Assembly: GCA_964481255.1 (NCBI GenBank)
Contig: CAYZTZ010000003.1
Coordinates: 41,861-105,860 of the forward strand
Direction of reading: 5' to 3'
DNA: 64,000 nucleotides
Source of the DNA: UBA6911 sp964481255
GTDB lineage: Bacteria; Acidobacteriota; UBA6911
The notes beneath the pieces were generated by a model. It worked only from the letters and a program-made list of their open reading frames with translations, did no database searches and was not told the origin of the DNA. Positions 8,359 to 17,868 of this stretch are shown piece after piece (position 1 is the first letter of the stretch; every line of letters begins with the position of its first letter). Made by a program: the position numbers and the translations under genes.

Positions 8359-9723
8359 TCAGGTCTTGGGCGCCGACTTCTTTCTTCTACTGATTTCGGC
8401 GAGAATCTCGGCGATCCGGCGTTCCATTCCCTGGTCGGTCGGGTGATAGTACCGGCGTCCGCGCAGGGTGTCGGGAAGGCACTCCATGTCCGCGACTTTT
8501 TCCTTGAGATCATGGGCGTACTGGTAGCCTTTGCCGTATCCGAGCTCCTTCATCAGCTCGGTGGGCGCATTGCGGATATGGAGCGGAGGGGGCTCGTTCA
8601 GGGTGTTCTGAACATCGGAGACGACCTGGGAGTAGGCGGAATACAGAGAGTTGGATTTGGGCGCGACCGACAGGTACACGGCCGCCTGCGCCAGAGCCAG
8701 CTTGCATTCCGGCAGGCCGACAAGCTGAACCGCCTCCGCCGCGTCCAGCGCGACACTGAGAGCCCGGACATCGGCCATGCCCACATCTTCGGAGGCGAAC
8801 CGGACCATGCGTCGCGCGATGTAAACCGGGTCCTCCCCCGCCTCCAGCATCCGTCCGAGCCAGTACAGGGACGCGTCCGGGTCGCTGTTGCGCATCGACT
8901 TGTGCAGAGCCGAAATAAGGTTGTAATGTTCCTCCCCCGCCTTGTCATATTGCAGGATTTTCCTCTGGAGCGCCGATTCAAGGTCGGAGGTGGTCAGAAC
9001 CGGAGTCCCTTCGGCCGTGCGCCCCCTGGCCAGAGACACGGACAGTTCCAGAATGTTCAGGGCCACGCGGGCGTCGCCGTTGGAGTAGACGGCCAGCTGG
9101 CGCAGCACTTCATCGGGGACGGCGACGGGGATGTTCCCCAGCCCAAACTCCTTATTGGAAAGGGCGCGCCGCAGTATCTCCTCAATCTCCTCGGGCTGCA
9201 GCGGGTTGAGCACATAGACCTTGCATCGGGAAAGCAGCGGGCCGATCACCTCAAAGGACGGGTTCTCCGTGGTCGCGCCGATCAGCACGATGACGCCCGA
9301 TTCCACGTAGGGAAGGAAGGCGTCCTGCTGGGCCTTATTGAAACGGTGGATTTCATCGACGAAAACGACCGTTTTCCCCTGGGACCGGCGGAAATAGGTT
9401 TCGGCGTCGGCCATGACGGTCTTGATTTCCTTGATTCCCGACAGGACGGCGCTGTAGGAGACGAAGGGAGACCGGGTCTGTCTCGCCATGACGCGCGCGA
9501 GGGTGGTCTTCCCGGTACCCGGCGGCCCCCAAAGAATGATGGAAGTCAGCTGGTCCTTTTCCACCATCACGCGCAGCACCTTGCCTTGCCCGATGAGATG
9601 CTGCTGCCCGACGATTTCGTCCAGGGTGCGCGGGCGCAGGCGCTCGGCGAGGGGCGTCTCGCCGGTAATGGGTGGTTCCCCGGGTTCCGGGAAAAGCCTT
9701 TTCGTCATGACGGGCTCCATCAA
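8359..9723 (-). CDS. rarA: Replication-associated recombination protein A (RarA/MgsA AAA+ ATPase)
   Basis: Homohexameric/tetrameric AAA+ ATPase related to clamp-loader subunits, acting at stalled forks and gaps. Walker A GPPGTGKTT is at residues 66-74 and Walker B TVVFVDEIHRF at 118-127, with the sensor segment IGATTENPSFEV after it. The C-terminal part (SDPDASLYWLGRMLEAGEDP and ASEDVGMADVRA) is the MgsA/RarA-specific tetramerisation domain. It starts 5 bp after the RNA methyltransferase stop, so it is the last gene of the minus-strand run that begins at 15099. ATG 9708 (MTKRLFPEP) is an alternative start. Confidence 0.95.
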   Translation of the reverse strand: MMEPVMTKRLFPEPGEPPITGETPLAERLRPRTLDEIVGQQHLIGQGKVLRVMVEKDQLTSIILWGPPGTGKTTLARVMARQTRSPFVSYSAVLSGIKEIKTVMADAETYFRRSQGKTVVFVDEIHRFNKAQQDAFLPYVESGVIVLIGATTENPSFEVIGPLLSRCKVYVLNPLQPEEIEEILRRALSNKEFGLGNIPVAVPDEVLRQLAVYSNGDARVALNILELSVSLARGRTAEGTPVLTTSDLESALQRKILQYDKAGEEHYNLISALHKSMRNSDPDASLYWLGRMLEAGEDPVYIARRMVRFASEDVGMADVRALSVALDAAEAVQLVGLPECKLALAQAAVYLSVAPKSNSLYSAYSQVVSDVQNTLNEPPPLHIRNAPTELMKELGYGKGYQYAHDLKEKVADMECLPDTLRGRRYYHPTDQGMERRIAEILAEISRRKKSAPKT

Positions 9724-9728
9724 GCTCT

Positions 9729-10559
9729 TCAGCCGGGGCGCCGGACGGGCTCCTGCGGATTCGAGCGCTGCCGGAGGGCCTCAAATAGAATAATCGCCCC
9801 GGCCATCGCCACATTAAGAGATTCTACTCCCTCTGCCATCGGAATGCGTATCGCGGGACAGGAGGCGAATTCTTTCTCGACCACTCCGGCGCCTTCGCTC
9901 CCTAGCAGAATCGCGCAGGGGGCCCGCAGTTCCTGCCTGTCGTATGGAATGCCGCTTCGCGGGTCCGAGCGGAAAAGGCGGATGGACCAGCGGCGGCAAT
10001 AGGCCAGAAAGTCTCCGGGATCTGTGTTTTCAACCAGGGGGATGTGAAAGAAGGCCCCGGCGCTCGAACGGATCGCCTTGGGGTTCCGGGCGGAAACGGT
10101 GCCCTTGGAGGTGCAGACCATTGTGGCGCCTGCGGCCGCCGCCGCCCGGATCAGCGTCCCGAGATTGCCGGGGTCCTGAATCCCGCACGCGTAGAGGATC
10201 AATGGATCGGGCCCGGGAGCAATTTCATCCAGGGACGGTTCGGGGACATGGACGACGGCGAGCGCCCCCTGAGGCGTTCGAACGTCCGAAAGCGACGCAA
10301 AGATCGCGTCGGGCACCCGGAAGAGGCGGATATTTCTCCGCGACCAGGCTTCGAGCAGGCTTCGTTCTCGCGCCGATGAGCCGAAGCTGTCCGAAAAGAC
10401 CGCCGCCTCGACGATGCAGCCTGAACGGAGGACCTCCTCCAGAACGCGGGTGCCTTCAGCCAGGACAAGCTCCGGCGGAATCCCGCGCGCCCGGGAGGCG
10501 ATCGAGCGTATCTTCTTGAGCCAAGGGTTGTCTTTGCTTGCCAGCCTGGAGACTTTCAT
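9729..10559 (-). CDS. TrmH/SpoU family RNA 2'-O-methyltransferase
   Basis: Transfers a methyl group from SAM to a ribose 2'-OH in rRNA or tRNA. An N-terminal substrate-binding domain (ELVLAEGTRVLEEVL) is followed by the SPOUT knot: motif 1 GIQDPGNLGTLIRAAAAAG with the catalytic Asn-Arg pair, motif 2 ILLGSEGAGV and motif 3 IPMAEGVESLNVAMAGAI. The arrangement is that of RlmB/TsnR-like enzymes, but the exact target nucleotide cannot be told from sequence. Its ATG overlaps the stop of the upstream yqeC-like gene as ATGA. Confidence 0.9.
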   Translation of the reverse strand: MKVSRLASKDNPWLKKIRSIASRARGIPPELVLAEGTRVLEEVLRSGCIVEAAVFSDSFGSSARERSLLEAWSRRNIRLFRVPDAIFASLSDVRTPQGALAVVHVPEPSLDEIAPGPDPLILYACGIQDPGNLGTLIRAAAAAGATMVCTSKGTVSARNPKAIRSSAGAFFHIPLVENTDPGDFLAYCRRWSIRLFRSDPRSGIPYDRQELRAPCAILLGSEGAGVVEKEFASCPAIRIPMAEGVESLNVAMAGAIILFEALRQRSNPQEPVRRPG

Positions 10560-11329
10560 CGGCTCGGGGAAACGGGTTCGATTCTTCCCCGAAGCACGCT
10601 GCCGAACAGAACGCGCGTCACGGGGAAGCTGCCGTTGGTCAGGATCAGGGAAGCCAGATTCCGGGCGTCGGCGTCCTGCGACGGATCATCCACTTTATTG
10701 ATGAACGGGAGGATGACCGAGCCCGGTTCCCAATATTTGCAGACGCCCCTGGGGTGCATCAGGATGTGCGCGGCGAGCTCCGGGGTGATGATGTCGCCCT
10801 CCCGCAGCGAAAAACGGTCGGCCAGTTCCCGGAAGCGGAACAGGACCGCGGGGCCCAGGGGCCGGTGCAGGCAATCGATTCCGAGGACGGGAACCAGGTA
10901 TTCCGCGTTTCGCATCGGCACCGGTTCGCCGTCCCCGGGTATTTTGATGGAATAACCGGCCGCGCCGTCGGCTTCGTTGAGAAGGATCGCGAAAAGCGAT
11001 CGGTCCACCGCGTCGCAAAAATCCGGGGGCACGCCGCGCAGCAGGTTCGGGCTCATGAAGCTGCGGGCGACGATCAGCTTATAGGGAAGGCCGGCGCACT
11101 CGCATGCGGCGCGCTGTATCATGAGCTGGAGAAGGGGGATATTTTCGCTTGCTATCAGGACGCACTTCTCGCGGGCGTCCGGCGGATGGATCCTTGTCGT
11201 GGTTGTGCCCAAAACCGGCCCGGAGGCGGAGTATTCCTCCATGAGCCGATGAATCAGGGCCGTCTTTCCGCCGCCGCCGACGATGTTGACCAGGGAATGG
11301 GGCTTAAAAGCGAACAGTGCCGAGAACAA
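10556..11329 (-). CDS. yqeC: YqeC-like protein (selenium-dependent hydroxylase accessory family)
   Basis: About 257 residues with a P-loop-like N-terminus (VNIVGGGGKTALIHRL), TTTTRIHPP, NEADGAAGYSIKIPGDGEPVP and FINKVDDPSQDADARNLA, the pattern of the YqeC family found with selenium-dependent molybdenum hydroxylases. Its biochemical role is not established. The frame is open to ATG 11440, but that would overlap the glycosyltransferase by about 100 bp; TTG 11329, preceded by AAGGGA, is the more likely start and overlaps only the upstream stop region. None of the usual partners (selD, xdhC, mocA, a molybdenum hydroxylase) is visible in this window. Confidence 0.75.
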   Translation of the reverse strand: MFSALFAFKPHSLVNIVGGGGKTALIHRLMEEYSASGPVLGTTTTRIHPPDAREKCVLIASENIPLLQLMIQRAACECAGLPYKLIVARSFMSPNLLRGVPPDFCDAVDRSLFAILLNEADGAAGYSIKIPGDGEPVPMRNAEYLVPVLGIDCLHRPLGPAVLFRFRELADRFSLREGDIITPELAAHILMHPRGVCKYWEPGSVILPFINKVDDPSQDADARNLASLILTNGSFPVTRVLFGSVLRGRIEPVSPSR

Positions 11330-11333
11330 GCGG

Positions 11334-12335
11334 CTATCCCTTTCTGCATGGCGTTTCCGCTTCGCGCGGGCCGGCGGAGGCCTTCCCCTCGATGTTCCGA
11401 GTGCTTCGTATAATGTAGGGCGCCTTGCCCTGCGACTCAAAATAGGTCCGGATCACCAGTTCCGCGACGAATCCCATCAGAACAAACTGAACGCCCACCA
11501 GAAAAAGAAGGACTGCGAGAAGCAGGAGAGGGTTTCTGTGGGCTTTGACGCCTTGCCAGTATTTTTCAAACAGGGTCACCAGGGCGAATAGGAACCCCGC
11601 GGCGCAGGACAGCAGTCCGGCGCCGCCGAAGAAGTACATGGGCTTCGTGGAGTAGCTTCCGAGCATCTTAACCGTGATCAGGTCCATGAGGACCCTGAAG
11701 GTGCGCGACAGCCCGTATTTGCTGGCCCCGCGGCTGCGGGGGTGATGACGGACGGGGATCTCCGCGACCTTCGCCCCCGCCCATGAGGCGTAAATGGGGA
11801 TGAAGCGGTGCATCTCCCCATAAAGCCGAATGTGTTCGACGACTTCGCGCCGGTATCCCTTGAGGGTGCATCCGTAGTCGTGCAGATGCACGCCGCTGAT
11901 CCGGGAGATGAGCCCATTGGCCACCCGGGACGGCAGCCTGCGGGTCAGCCACGGATCCTGGCGCTCTTTCCGCCAGCAGCTGACCACGTCATACCCTTCG
12001 CGAAGCGTATCCAGAACGGCGGGAATGTCGCGGGGATCGTTCTGCAAATCGGCGTCGATCGGGACCAGGATGCTTCCCGTCGCATAGTCGAACCCGGCGG
12101 CCATGGCCGCCGTCTGGCCGAAGTTCCTGCGGAAGCGGATCACACGGATGCGGGGATTCACCGACGGCAGCGTCTCAAGATACTCGGCGCTCCCGTCGGT
12201 GCTCCCGTCGTCGACGAAGAGAACCTCGTAATCCTCCCCGGTCGGGTCCATGGCCTGGAGGATCGCCTCAAGGAGCGGTCCCAGATTGTCCCGCTCGTTG
12301 TAAACCGGGACGATGATGGAGATCTTCTCGCTCAT
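11334..12335 (-). CDS. Membrane-anchored family 2 glycosyltransferase (dolichyl/polyprenyl-phosphate type)
   Basis: GT-A fold inverting transferase of 333 residues resembling ArnC/GtrB/DPM1. It shows IIVPVYNERDNLG at the N-terminus, FVDDGSTDGS (Asp42-Asp43) and the metal-binding DADLQND (Asp94, Asp96). Two hydrophobic segments between about residues 230 and 310 anchor the C-terminus. Such enzymes load a sugar onto undecaprenyl phosphate at the cytoplasmic face. The gene sits between a flippase-like membrane protein and yqeC, with an ATGA stop-start overlap on the upstream side, and probably supplies the lipid-linked sugar used by the GT39 enzyme in the same operon. Confidence 0.88.
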   Translation of the reverse strand: MSEKISIIVPVYNERDNLGPLLEAILQAMDPTGEDYEVLFVDDGSTDGSAEYLETLPSVNPRIRVIRFRRNFGQTAAMAAGFDYATGSILVPIDADLQNDPRDIPAVLDTLREGYDVVSCWRKERQDPWLTRRLPSRVANGLISRISGVHLHDYGCTLKGYRREVVEHIRLYGEMHRFIPIYASWAGAKVAEIPVRHHPRSRGASKYGLSRTFRVLMDLITVKMLGSYSTKPMYFFGGAGLLSCAAGFLFALVTLFEKYWQGVKAHRNPLLLLAVLLFLVGVQFVLMGFVAELVIRTYFESQGKAPYIIRSTRNIEGKASAGPREAETPCRKG

Positions 12336-13312
12336 GAAAACTCTTTTTCCATGGCCGCCAGCGGCTCGAGGTCGGAACGGTTCCGGAAAAATATGTACAC
12401 GATGCCTCCCGGCAGGGAGGACAGCACGATCATAATCGAGGAAAGCAGTCCGAGGGCTATGCAGGACGCGGCCGGAACGCCGATCGACTGGAACAGGCTC
12501 ATGAATGCATATTCCCTCAGTCCCATCCCGTTCAGGCTGATGGGGATCATGGAGATCAGGGTGATGACGGGGACGAATACGAAGAAATAGGCGAAAGGCA
12601 CGTGCAGGCGCAGTCCGACCGCCAGGATCCATGTGGTGGAAATGACGATGAGCTGATTGATGAACGAAATGGCAAGCGACCAGACGAGCGCCGAGCGGTT
12701 GCGGCCCATGATCTGAAACGCCCCGGAAATCCTGTCGATTTTCGCCGCGATCCTCGAAAGCTTCAGGCGGAGGAGGAGACGGTTCAGCAGACGGTACAAC
12801 GGCGGGGTGAAAAGCGCGACATTGCCGATGAGGAACGCGAAGAAGGCGCTCCACAGGATCAGGGACACGGGGATGCCGGGCACCGTCACGGGATAAATGG
12901 AAATGGCGACGCAGGCGATGATCATCATGGCCAGCATGCCCGCGTCCCGGTCCAGGAAAGTCGCGGCGAAACTCTGCGCATAGGCTTTCGAGGGCTTGCC
13001 GGCGTAGTACATCTTGACCACGTCGCCGCCGACCACCGTCGGGAAGGTCAGGTTGAAGAAAAGACCGATGCAATAGATGCCGAAGAGGTTGGCCACCGAC
13101 GGCACCGCCATCAGGGGGCGCATCAGGATGCGCCATCGGAAAATACAGATAAAGTGGGCGATCCACAGGACCATGAATCCGGCGAGGAGCACCTCGGGTC
13201 TGGCGTTGCGCAGTGTGGCCCCGAACTGGTGAAAATCGATGGAACGGAAAATGTAAACGAAAAGCGCTGCCGTAACCGCTATCTTGATGCCGGCGTATAG
13301 TTTGGCTTTCAT
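12332..13312 (-). CDS. Lysylphosphatidylglycerol synthase TM-region (UPF0104/YbhN-like) membrane protein
   Basis: Polytopic 326-residue protein with about eight transmembrane segments. It has the UPF0104 hallmarks: FRWRILMRPL after the second helix, FFNLTFPTVVGGDVVKMYY, and the helical pair PISLNGMGLREYAFMSLF. The family includes the flippase part of MprF and many uncharacterised lipid transporters. Lying between a GT2 and a GT39 gene with ATGA overlaps on both sides, it may move a lipid-linked sugar or an acceptor lipid across the inner membrane; that role is inferred from context only. Confidence 0.82.
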   Translation of the reverse strand: MKAKLYAGIKIAVTAALFVYIFRSIDFHQFGATLRNARPEVLLAGFMVLWIAHFICIFRWRILMRPLMAVPSVANLFGIYCIGLFFNLTFPTVVGGDVVKMYYAGKPSKAYAQSFAATFLDRDAGMLAMMIIACVAISIYPVTVPGIPVSLILWSAFFAFLIGNVALFTPPLYRLLNRLLLRLKLSRIAAKIDRISGAFQIMGRNRSALVWSLAISFINQLIVISTTWILAVGLRLHVPFAYFFVFVPVITLISMIPISLNGMGLREYAFMSLFQSIGVPAASCIALGLLSSIMIVLSSLPGGIVYIFFRNRSDLEPLAAMEKEFS

Positions 13313-15099
13313 GACAGGGAACGGCCCCCGCGTTGGTCTTTCGCCGAATCCGGCCGATTGGACACCAAAAGCAGTTCCTCCTCAGGCAATGAATCCGCTC
13401 GCCGGAAAGCCCGCGTGCGCACCGCAAGACGCGGGCGGCGGTCCAGAACATGAAGAACGAGACGCCCGTCGGCGGCGAGGTCGCGGTAATCCTTATCGGT
13501 CAGAACGCAAAAAACCCGCCGGCCGGACTGGAACCGGCGCCGCATCTCCTCCGGCCGGATCTCCTGAAAAATTGGGCGCCGCAGATAAAAGGCCATACTG
13601 GGCAGCGCCGTCCTGTAATAACCCGCCTCGTCGTTCTCCTGCCATCGGGACTCGATGAGGCTGCAGAAGTGCCTGACCGGCCGATAGGGCTCCAGCGCCG
13701 GCAGATAATACAGGGAGCATAACCCGTAGAGCATTGTCAGGAAAGCCGCCAGCCCCTGAAAACATCGCGCCGTGCGGCCGCCAAGCGCGCTCCCCGCCGT
13801 CAGGACCGCGGCCGCTCCGATGAGGAGCGACGGAGCATAGTGTAGCACGGGAGGAAGGTTCGGCAAAAAGGAGCGCAGGCCGGCCGGCAGAGGAAGAAAG
13901 GCCGCCAGGAGAAGAAGGGACAGGACAAGAAACGCCCGGGACCAGAGCGGTGAGGCGGACGGGGACGCCGGGCCGGACCCGGATTGCCCGGGATCCCGGA
14001 TGTCTTTGCCGGGCGAGCCGGGTGCAAGACGTCGTTCCATGATAATGCCGGCAAGAAGAACGGCGGCTGCCGGATACAGCGGCGCGATGTAATACTCCTG
14101 CTTGTTCCGGGATAGCGAAAACAGCAGAAACGTCAGCGCGCACCACGCGATCGGCAGACCGTAAGCCGGGCTTTTCAGAGGCGCCGTCCATTTGCGCCCC
14201 GCCCACAAGGCGTAGATCGCGAACAGGAACAGAACGGACCAGGGAAAAAAATCCATGGCGAAAACGGGAAGGTAATACAGGGGTCCCCGCGTCGGCCCCA
14301 TGGAGGTGAGGGCGAATCGCTGCAGGTTATCCCGCATAAAAAACGGCGCAATATAGGTCCACCCGTGGGCTTTATAGATCAGCACGTGCCACGGGAGCAC
14401 GACGGCGAGAAATATGCAAATCCCCATCCAGGGATGCGTCGCCGCAAAGCGGAACCTTCGAGCGTGGAGCGACCACGCGCCGTAGGCTCCGGCGGGAATA
14501 ACGGCGGCGACGGGCCCCTTGGTCAGGAATCCCAGGGCGGCGCAAAAATAGACCATGGCCCAGTCCAGAGTCGTGTTCTTGCGCACGGCGCGCATGAGAA
14601 AAAACAGGACAGCCGTCAGGAAAAGAATCAGAAGGATGTCGATGGGCAGCCGGCGGGCCAGCACGAAAAAGCGCGGGGTGGTCGCCGTGACCGCCGCGGC
14701 CATGAGGGCGGCTGAAGGGCTGAACAGCATCCGGGCGATCCCATATACGAGGAACAGGGTCACGGTTGCCGCCGCCGCTCCGGGAATGCGCAGGGCGAAT
14801 TCGCCGACCCCGAAAAGCTTATAGGAAAGCAGAACAGCCCAATAAGCCAGCGGGGGCTTTTGCGTGCGGGGCTCATTATTGAAGCGCGGGGCCAGGTAGT
14901 CGCCGGTAAGAAGCATTTCGCGCGGCGTTTCCGCGTAAAAAGCCTCGTTGGCGTCCCAGACTGAGGACTTGCCGAGGTTGATCCAGTACGGCAGGGCCGC
15001 GAAGAGAAGCAGGGCCGCGTGCACAACAGGGGCATGGAACAGGCGGCGGAACTTTCCCGTCCTTTTTCCGCCCGCTGAATGTCGGAGTTCAGGCGTCAT
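13309..15099 (-). CDS. ArnT/PMT-like family 39 glycosyltransferase
   Basis: GT-C integral membrane transferase, 596 residues and roughly twelve hydrophobic helices. The first periplasmic loop holds the catalytic acidic pair (Asp49, Glu52 in DANEAFYAETPREML), followed by FNNEPRTQKPPLAYW, the pattern of ArnT-type enzymes that transfer sugars from polyprenyl phosphate onto lipid A or proteins. The C-terminal ~120 residues are soluble. It is the first gene of the minus-strand operon and its stop overlaps the next start as ATGA. The acceptor and sugar are unknown; no ArnA/B-type genes for aminoarabinose are nearby. Confidence 0.85.
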   Translation of the reverse strand: MTPELRHSAGGKRTGKFRRLFHAPVVHAALLLFAALPYWINLGKSSVWDANEAFYAETPREMLLTGDYLAPRFNNEPRTQKPPLAYWAVLLSYKLFGVGEFALRIPGAAAATVTLFLVYGIARMLFSPSAALMAAAVTATTPRFFVLARRLPIDILLILFLTAVLFFLMRAVRKNTTLDWAMVYFCAALGFLTKGPVAAVIPAGAYGAWSLHARRFRFAATHPWMGICIFLAVVLPWHVLIYKAHGWTYIAPFFMRDNLQRFALTSMGPTRGPLYYLPVFAMDFFPWSVLFLFAIYALWAGRKWTAPLKSPAYGLPIAWCALTFLLFSLSRNKQEYYIAPLYPAAAVLLAGIIMERRLAPGSPGKDIRDPGQSGSGPASPSASPLWSRAFLVLSLLLLAAFLPLPAGLRSFLPNLPPVLHYAPSLLIGAAAVLTAGSALGGRTARCFQGLAAFLTMLYGLCSLYYLPALEPYRPVRHFCSLIESRWQENDEAGYYRTALPSMAFYLRRPIFQEIRPEEMRRRFQSGRRVFCVLTDKDYRDLAADGRLVLHVLDRRPRLAVRTRAFRRADSLPEEELLLVSNRPDSAKDQRGGRSLS

Positions 15100-15153
15100 C
15101 GGCTTGCTGGGGCCTCAGGGATCGGCGGCTCGCACCGCGCGGCCGCCGCATTA

Positions 15154-17655
15154 TTAAAAAAGCGACCGCTGCATTTCATCCAGGACCTCTTCGGCGGACC
15201 GCCGGCGCGGCCGTCCGGTCAGGTCGATATCTTTCTTTTCAAGGCGCTCCAGGATCTCGGAAGCCCTGTGCACCACTTCCCGGGGCATCCCGGCCAGGCG
15301 GGCCACTTCGATGCCGTAGCTTTTGTCGGCGGTTCCCGGCGTCACCTTGCGCAGGAAAACGATCTCTTTGCCGGCTTCCTGGGTCGCCATGCAGTAATTC
15401 TTTACTCCGGGATGGACGCGCGACATTTTGGTCAGTTCATGGTAGTGGGTGGCGAAGAGAGTCTTGGCCCGGTGCGCAGCGTTTTGGACGAGATATTCGG
15501 CGATCGCCCATGCCAGGGAAAGGCCGTCAAAGGTCGCCGTGCCGCGGCCCACCTCGTCGAGCAGAATCAGGCTGCGCGGGGTGGCCGTGTTCAGGATATT
15601 GGCGGTCTCAATCATTTCCACCATGAAGGTGGAGCGCCCGCGCGCCAGGTTGTCCGAAGCGCCCACGCGCGTATAAATCCGATCCACGCATCCCAGGCGC
15701 GCCTCCTTCGCGGGAACGAAGGAACCCATCTGGGCCAGGATGACGATAAGGGCCGTCTGCCGCAGGTAGGTGGATTTCCCCCCCATGTTCGGGCCGGTCA
15801 GAATCGTCAGCTGGTCGGTCGTCGAGTTCAGGTACAGGTCATTCGGGATGAAGGGGCGGCTTTGCAGCTCGACGACCGGATGGCGTCCCTGCCGGATATA
15901 GATCTCATCGCCTTCGGTCAGCACGGGCCGGACATAGTCGTGCTCGACGGCGACCTCCGCCAGGGCCGTGTAAACGTCCAACTCTCCCAGGAGACGGGCG
16001 GTCGCCTGGACCCGCGCGCCGTGGGCTCCGACGGCCCTGCGAACCTCGGCGAAAATCTCCTTTTCCAGCGCCGCGATGCGCTCCTCAGCCCCCAGGATCT
16101 TCTCCTCATATTCCTGAAGCTCCTGCGTCACGAAACGTTCGCAGTTTGCCAGGGTTTGCCTGCGGATATAGTGGGGGGGCACGAGAGCGAGGTTGGGCTT
16201 GGTCACCTCGATGAAATATCCGAAAACCTGGTTGAATTTCACCTTGAGGGACTGTATCCCCGTCTTCTGGCGTTCGCGCGTTTCCAGAGAGGCAATATAT
16301 CCCTTTCCGCTGCGGCGTATGGAACGCAGCTCGTCCAGCTCGGGGGAATATCCGTCCCGCACGACACCCGGATCGTTCGGCGAAGCCGGCGGATCGTCGG
16401 AAATCGCGGACTCGATGAGGGCGACCGCGTCTTCAAGCGGATCGAGTTTTTCCCGGATCTCGCCGAGCCGTGGCGCCCGGAACTCCTCAAGCAGGGAGCG
16501 AAGGGAGGGTATAACGCGCAGTGAATCGCGCAGGGCGAGAAGGTCGCGCGGCCCTGCGACGCCCAGGGTCACGCGGCTTATGAGACGCTCCAGGTCGTGA
16601 ATTTCGCCCAGACGGCCCGCGAGCCGCCCCCGGGACTGGATGCCGGAGACCAGGGCCTCGACGGCGTCCTGGCGACGCTCGATTTCCGCGACATCCAGAA
16701 GAGGCATCAGCAGCCAGGACTTCAGCAGGCGCGCCCCCATGCCCGTCCGGGTCCGGTCCAGAAAGGAGAGAAGGGAGCTTTTTTTGGAGCCGTCCACGGC
16801 TTGAACCAGCTCCAGGTTGGCGACCGTGGATGCGTCCAGCTTCATGAATTCGGACGGCTGGAAAAAGCGCAGGGCCGCGACCTTTCCGAGTTGCGCGAGT
16901 TGGGAGTCGCGCAGGTAGTGGATCAGGGCCCCGGCCGCACACAGGGACAGCGACTGGCCTGCCGCCCCGAAGCCTTCGAGACTTGCGACGTTGAAATGCT
17001 CCAGAAGAAGGCGCTGCGCGTAGTCGAGATTAAAAACCCAATCCTCGACAGGGCTGGCGACCCACGCGTCCGACCATTCGCGGATCAGCCTCTCATGGAT
17101 TTCGCCGCCGGCCTGCGCGCCGAGGACAATCTCCCTCGGGGAGAATCGTGTCAGTTCATCGATCGCCTTTTGCCAGGCGTCGTCTCCCTGGAGCTCCACC
17201 GCAAGAAAATCCGCGGTCGAAAGGTCCATGAAGGCCAATCCAAAGCCCCGCTCGCCGGCATGCAGGCACGCCAGATAATTGTGGTCCTTGGGCTCCAGCA
17301 GCATTTCCTCTACGACGGTTCCGGGGGTCAGGATCCTTGTGACCTCGCGCCGGACCAGTTTTTTGGCGGTCTTGGGATCCTCCACCTGCTCGCAGATGGC
17401 GACCTTGTACCCCTTTTTCATCAGACGCGCGATATAGCCGTCGACGGAGTGATAGGGAACGCCGCACATCGGGATGGGGGCTCCGGTCTTATCGCGGTTG
17501 CGGGAGGTGAGGGTGATCTCAAGCTCGCGGGACGCCACCACGGCGTCTTCGTAGAACATCTCGTAGAAATCGCCCAGACGGAAAAAGACCAGTTTGCCCG
17601 GGAAGCGGCGCTTGACCTCATGGTACTGCTTCATCATGGGGGTGAGGTCTTCCAT
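15154..17655 (-). CDS. mutS: DNA mismatch repair protein MutS
   Basis: Recognises mismatches and starts repair with MutL. Mismatch-binding domain I carries FFRLGDFYEMFYEDA (the Phe-x-Glu wedge region). The ATPase has Walker A GPNMGGKSTYLRQ around residue 620 and Walker B LILLDEVGRGTATFDG around 700. The last residues QRSLF match the QxxLF beta-clamp-binding motif, here right at the C-terminus, while the long tetramerisation tail of E. coli MutS is shortened. ATG 17655 is preceded by AAGGA; the frame stays open further upstream but with no MutS-like sequence. 833 residues. mutL is not in the window. Confidence 0.97.
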   Translation of the reverse strand: MEDLTPMMKQYHEVKRRFPGKLVFFRLGDFYEMFYEDAVVASRELEITLTSRNRDKTGAPIPMCGVPYHSVDGYIARLMKKGYKVAICEQVEDPKTAKKLVRREVTRILTPGTVVEEMLLEPKDHNYLACLHAGERGFGLAFMDLSTADFLAVELQGDDAWQKAIDELTRFSPREIVLGAQAGGEIHERLIREWSDAWVASPVEDWVFNLDYAQRLLLEHFNVASLEGFGAAGQSLSLCAAGALIHYLRDSQLAQLGKVAALRFFQPSEFMKLDASTVANLELVQAVDGSKKSSLLSFLDRTRTGMGARLLKSWLLMPLLDVAEIERRQDAVEALVSGIQSRGRLAGRLGEIHDLERLISRVTLGVAGPRDLLALRDSLRVIPSLRSLLEEFRAPRLGEIREKLDPLEDAVALIESAISDDPPASPNDPGVVRDGYSPELDELRSIRRSGKGYIASLETRERQKTGIQSLKVKFNQVFGYFIEVTKPNLALVPPHYIRRQTLANCERFVTQELQEYEEKILGAEERIAALEKEIFAEVRRAVGAHGARVQATARLLGELDVYTALAEVAVEHDYVRPVLTEGDEIYIRQGRHPVVELQSRPFIPNDLYLNSTTDQLTILTGPNMGGKSTYLRQTALIVILAQMGSFVPAKEARLGCVDRIYTRVGASDNLARGRSTFMVEMIETANILNTATPRSLILLDEVGRGTATFDGLSLAWAIAEYLVQNAAHRAKTLFATHYHELTKMSRVHPGVKNYCMATQEAGKEIVFLRKVTPGTADKSYGIEVARLAGMPREVVHRASEILERLEKKDIDLTGRPRRRSAEEVLDEMQRSLF

Positions 17656-17820
17656 CGCGTTCCTTTCAAAACCCGGCATGTGCGAACCATGGCCGCGCGG
17701 ACGCTCCCGCGGCCTGATGCAACGCTTGGACCGATTGCGAGGGGGAACTTGCACGGCGCGCGGATGAACAGGGCGCCCGCGGATCCCTTCGCCGAAGGTG
17801 CCGGCTCCGGACACAAATCC

Positions 17821-17849
17821 TTGTATATAAAGAGGCTGCAGTATATAAT
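17821..17849 (+). promoter_or_regulatory. Sigma70-type promoter of tsaB-rimI
   Basis: -35 TTGTAT (17821-17826), a 17-base spacer and a perfect -10 TATAAT (17844-17849). The expected transcript starts near 17856, only about 13 bases before ATG 17869, with no Shine-Dalgarno in between, so the message may be almost leaderless. Confidence 0.65.
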
Positions 17850-17868
17850 CCGCTCCCTTTAATTGTCA

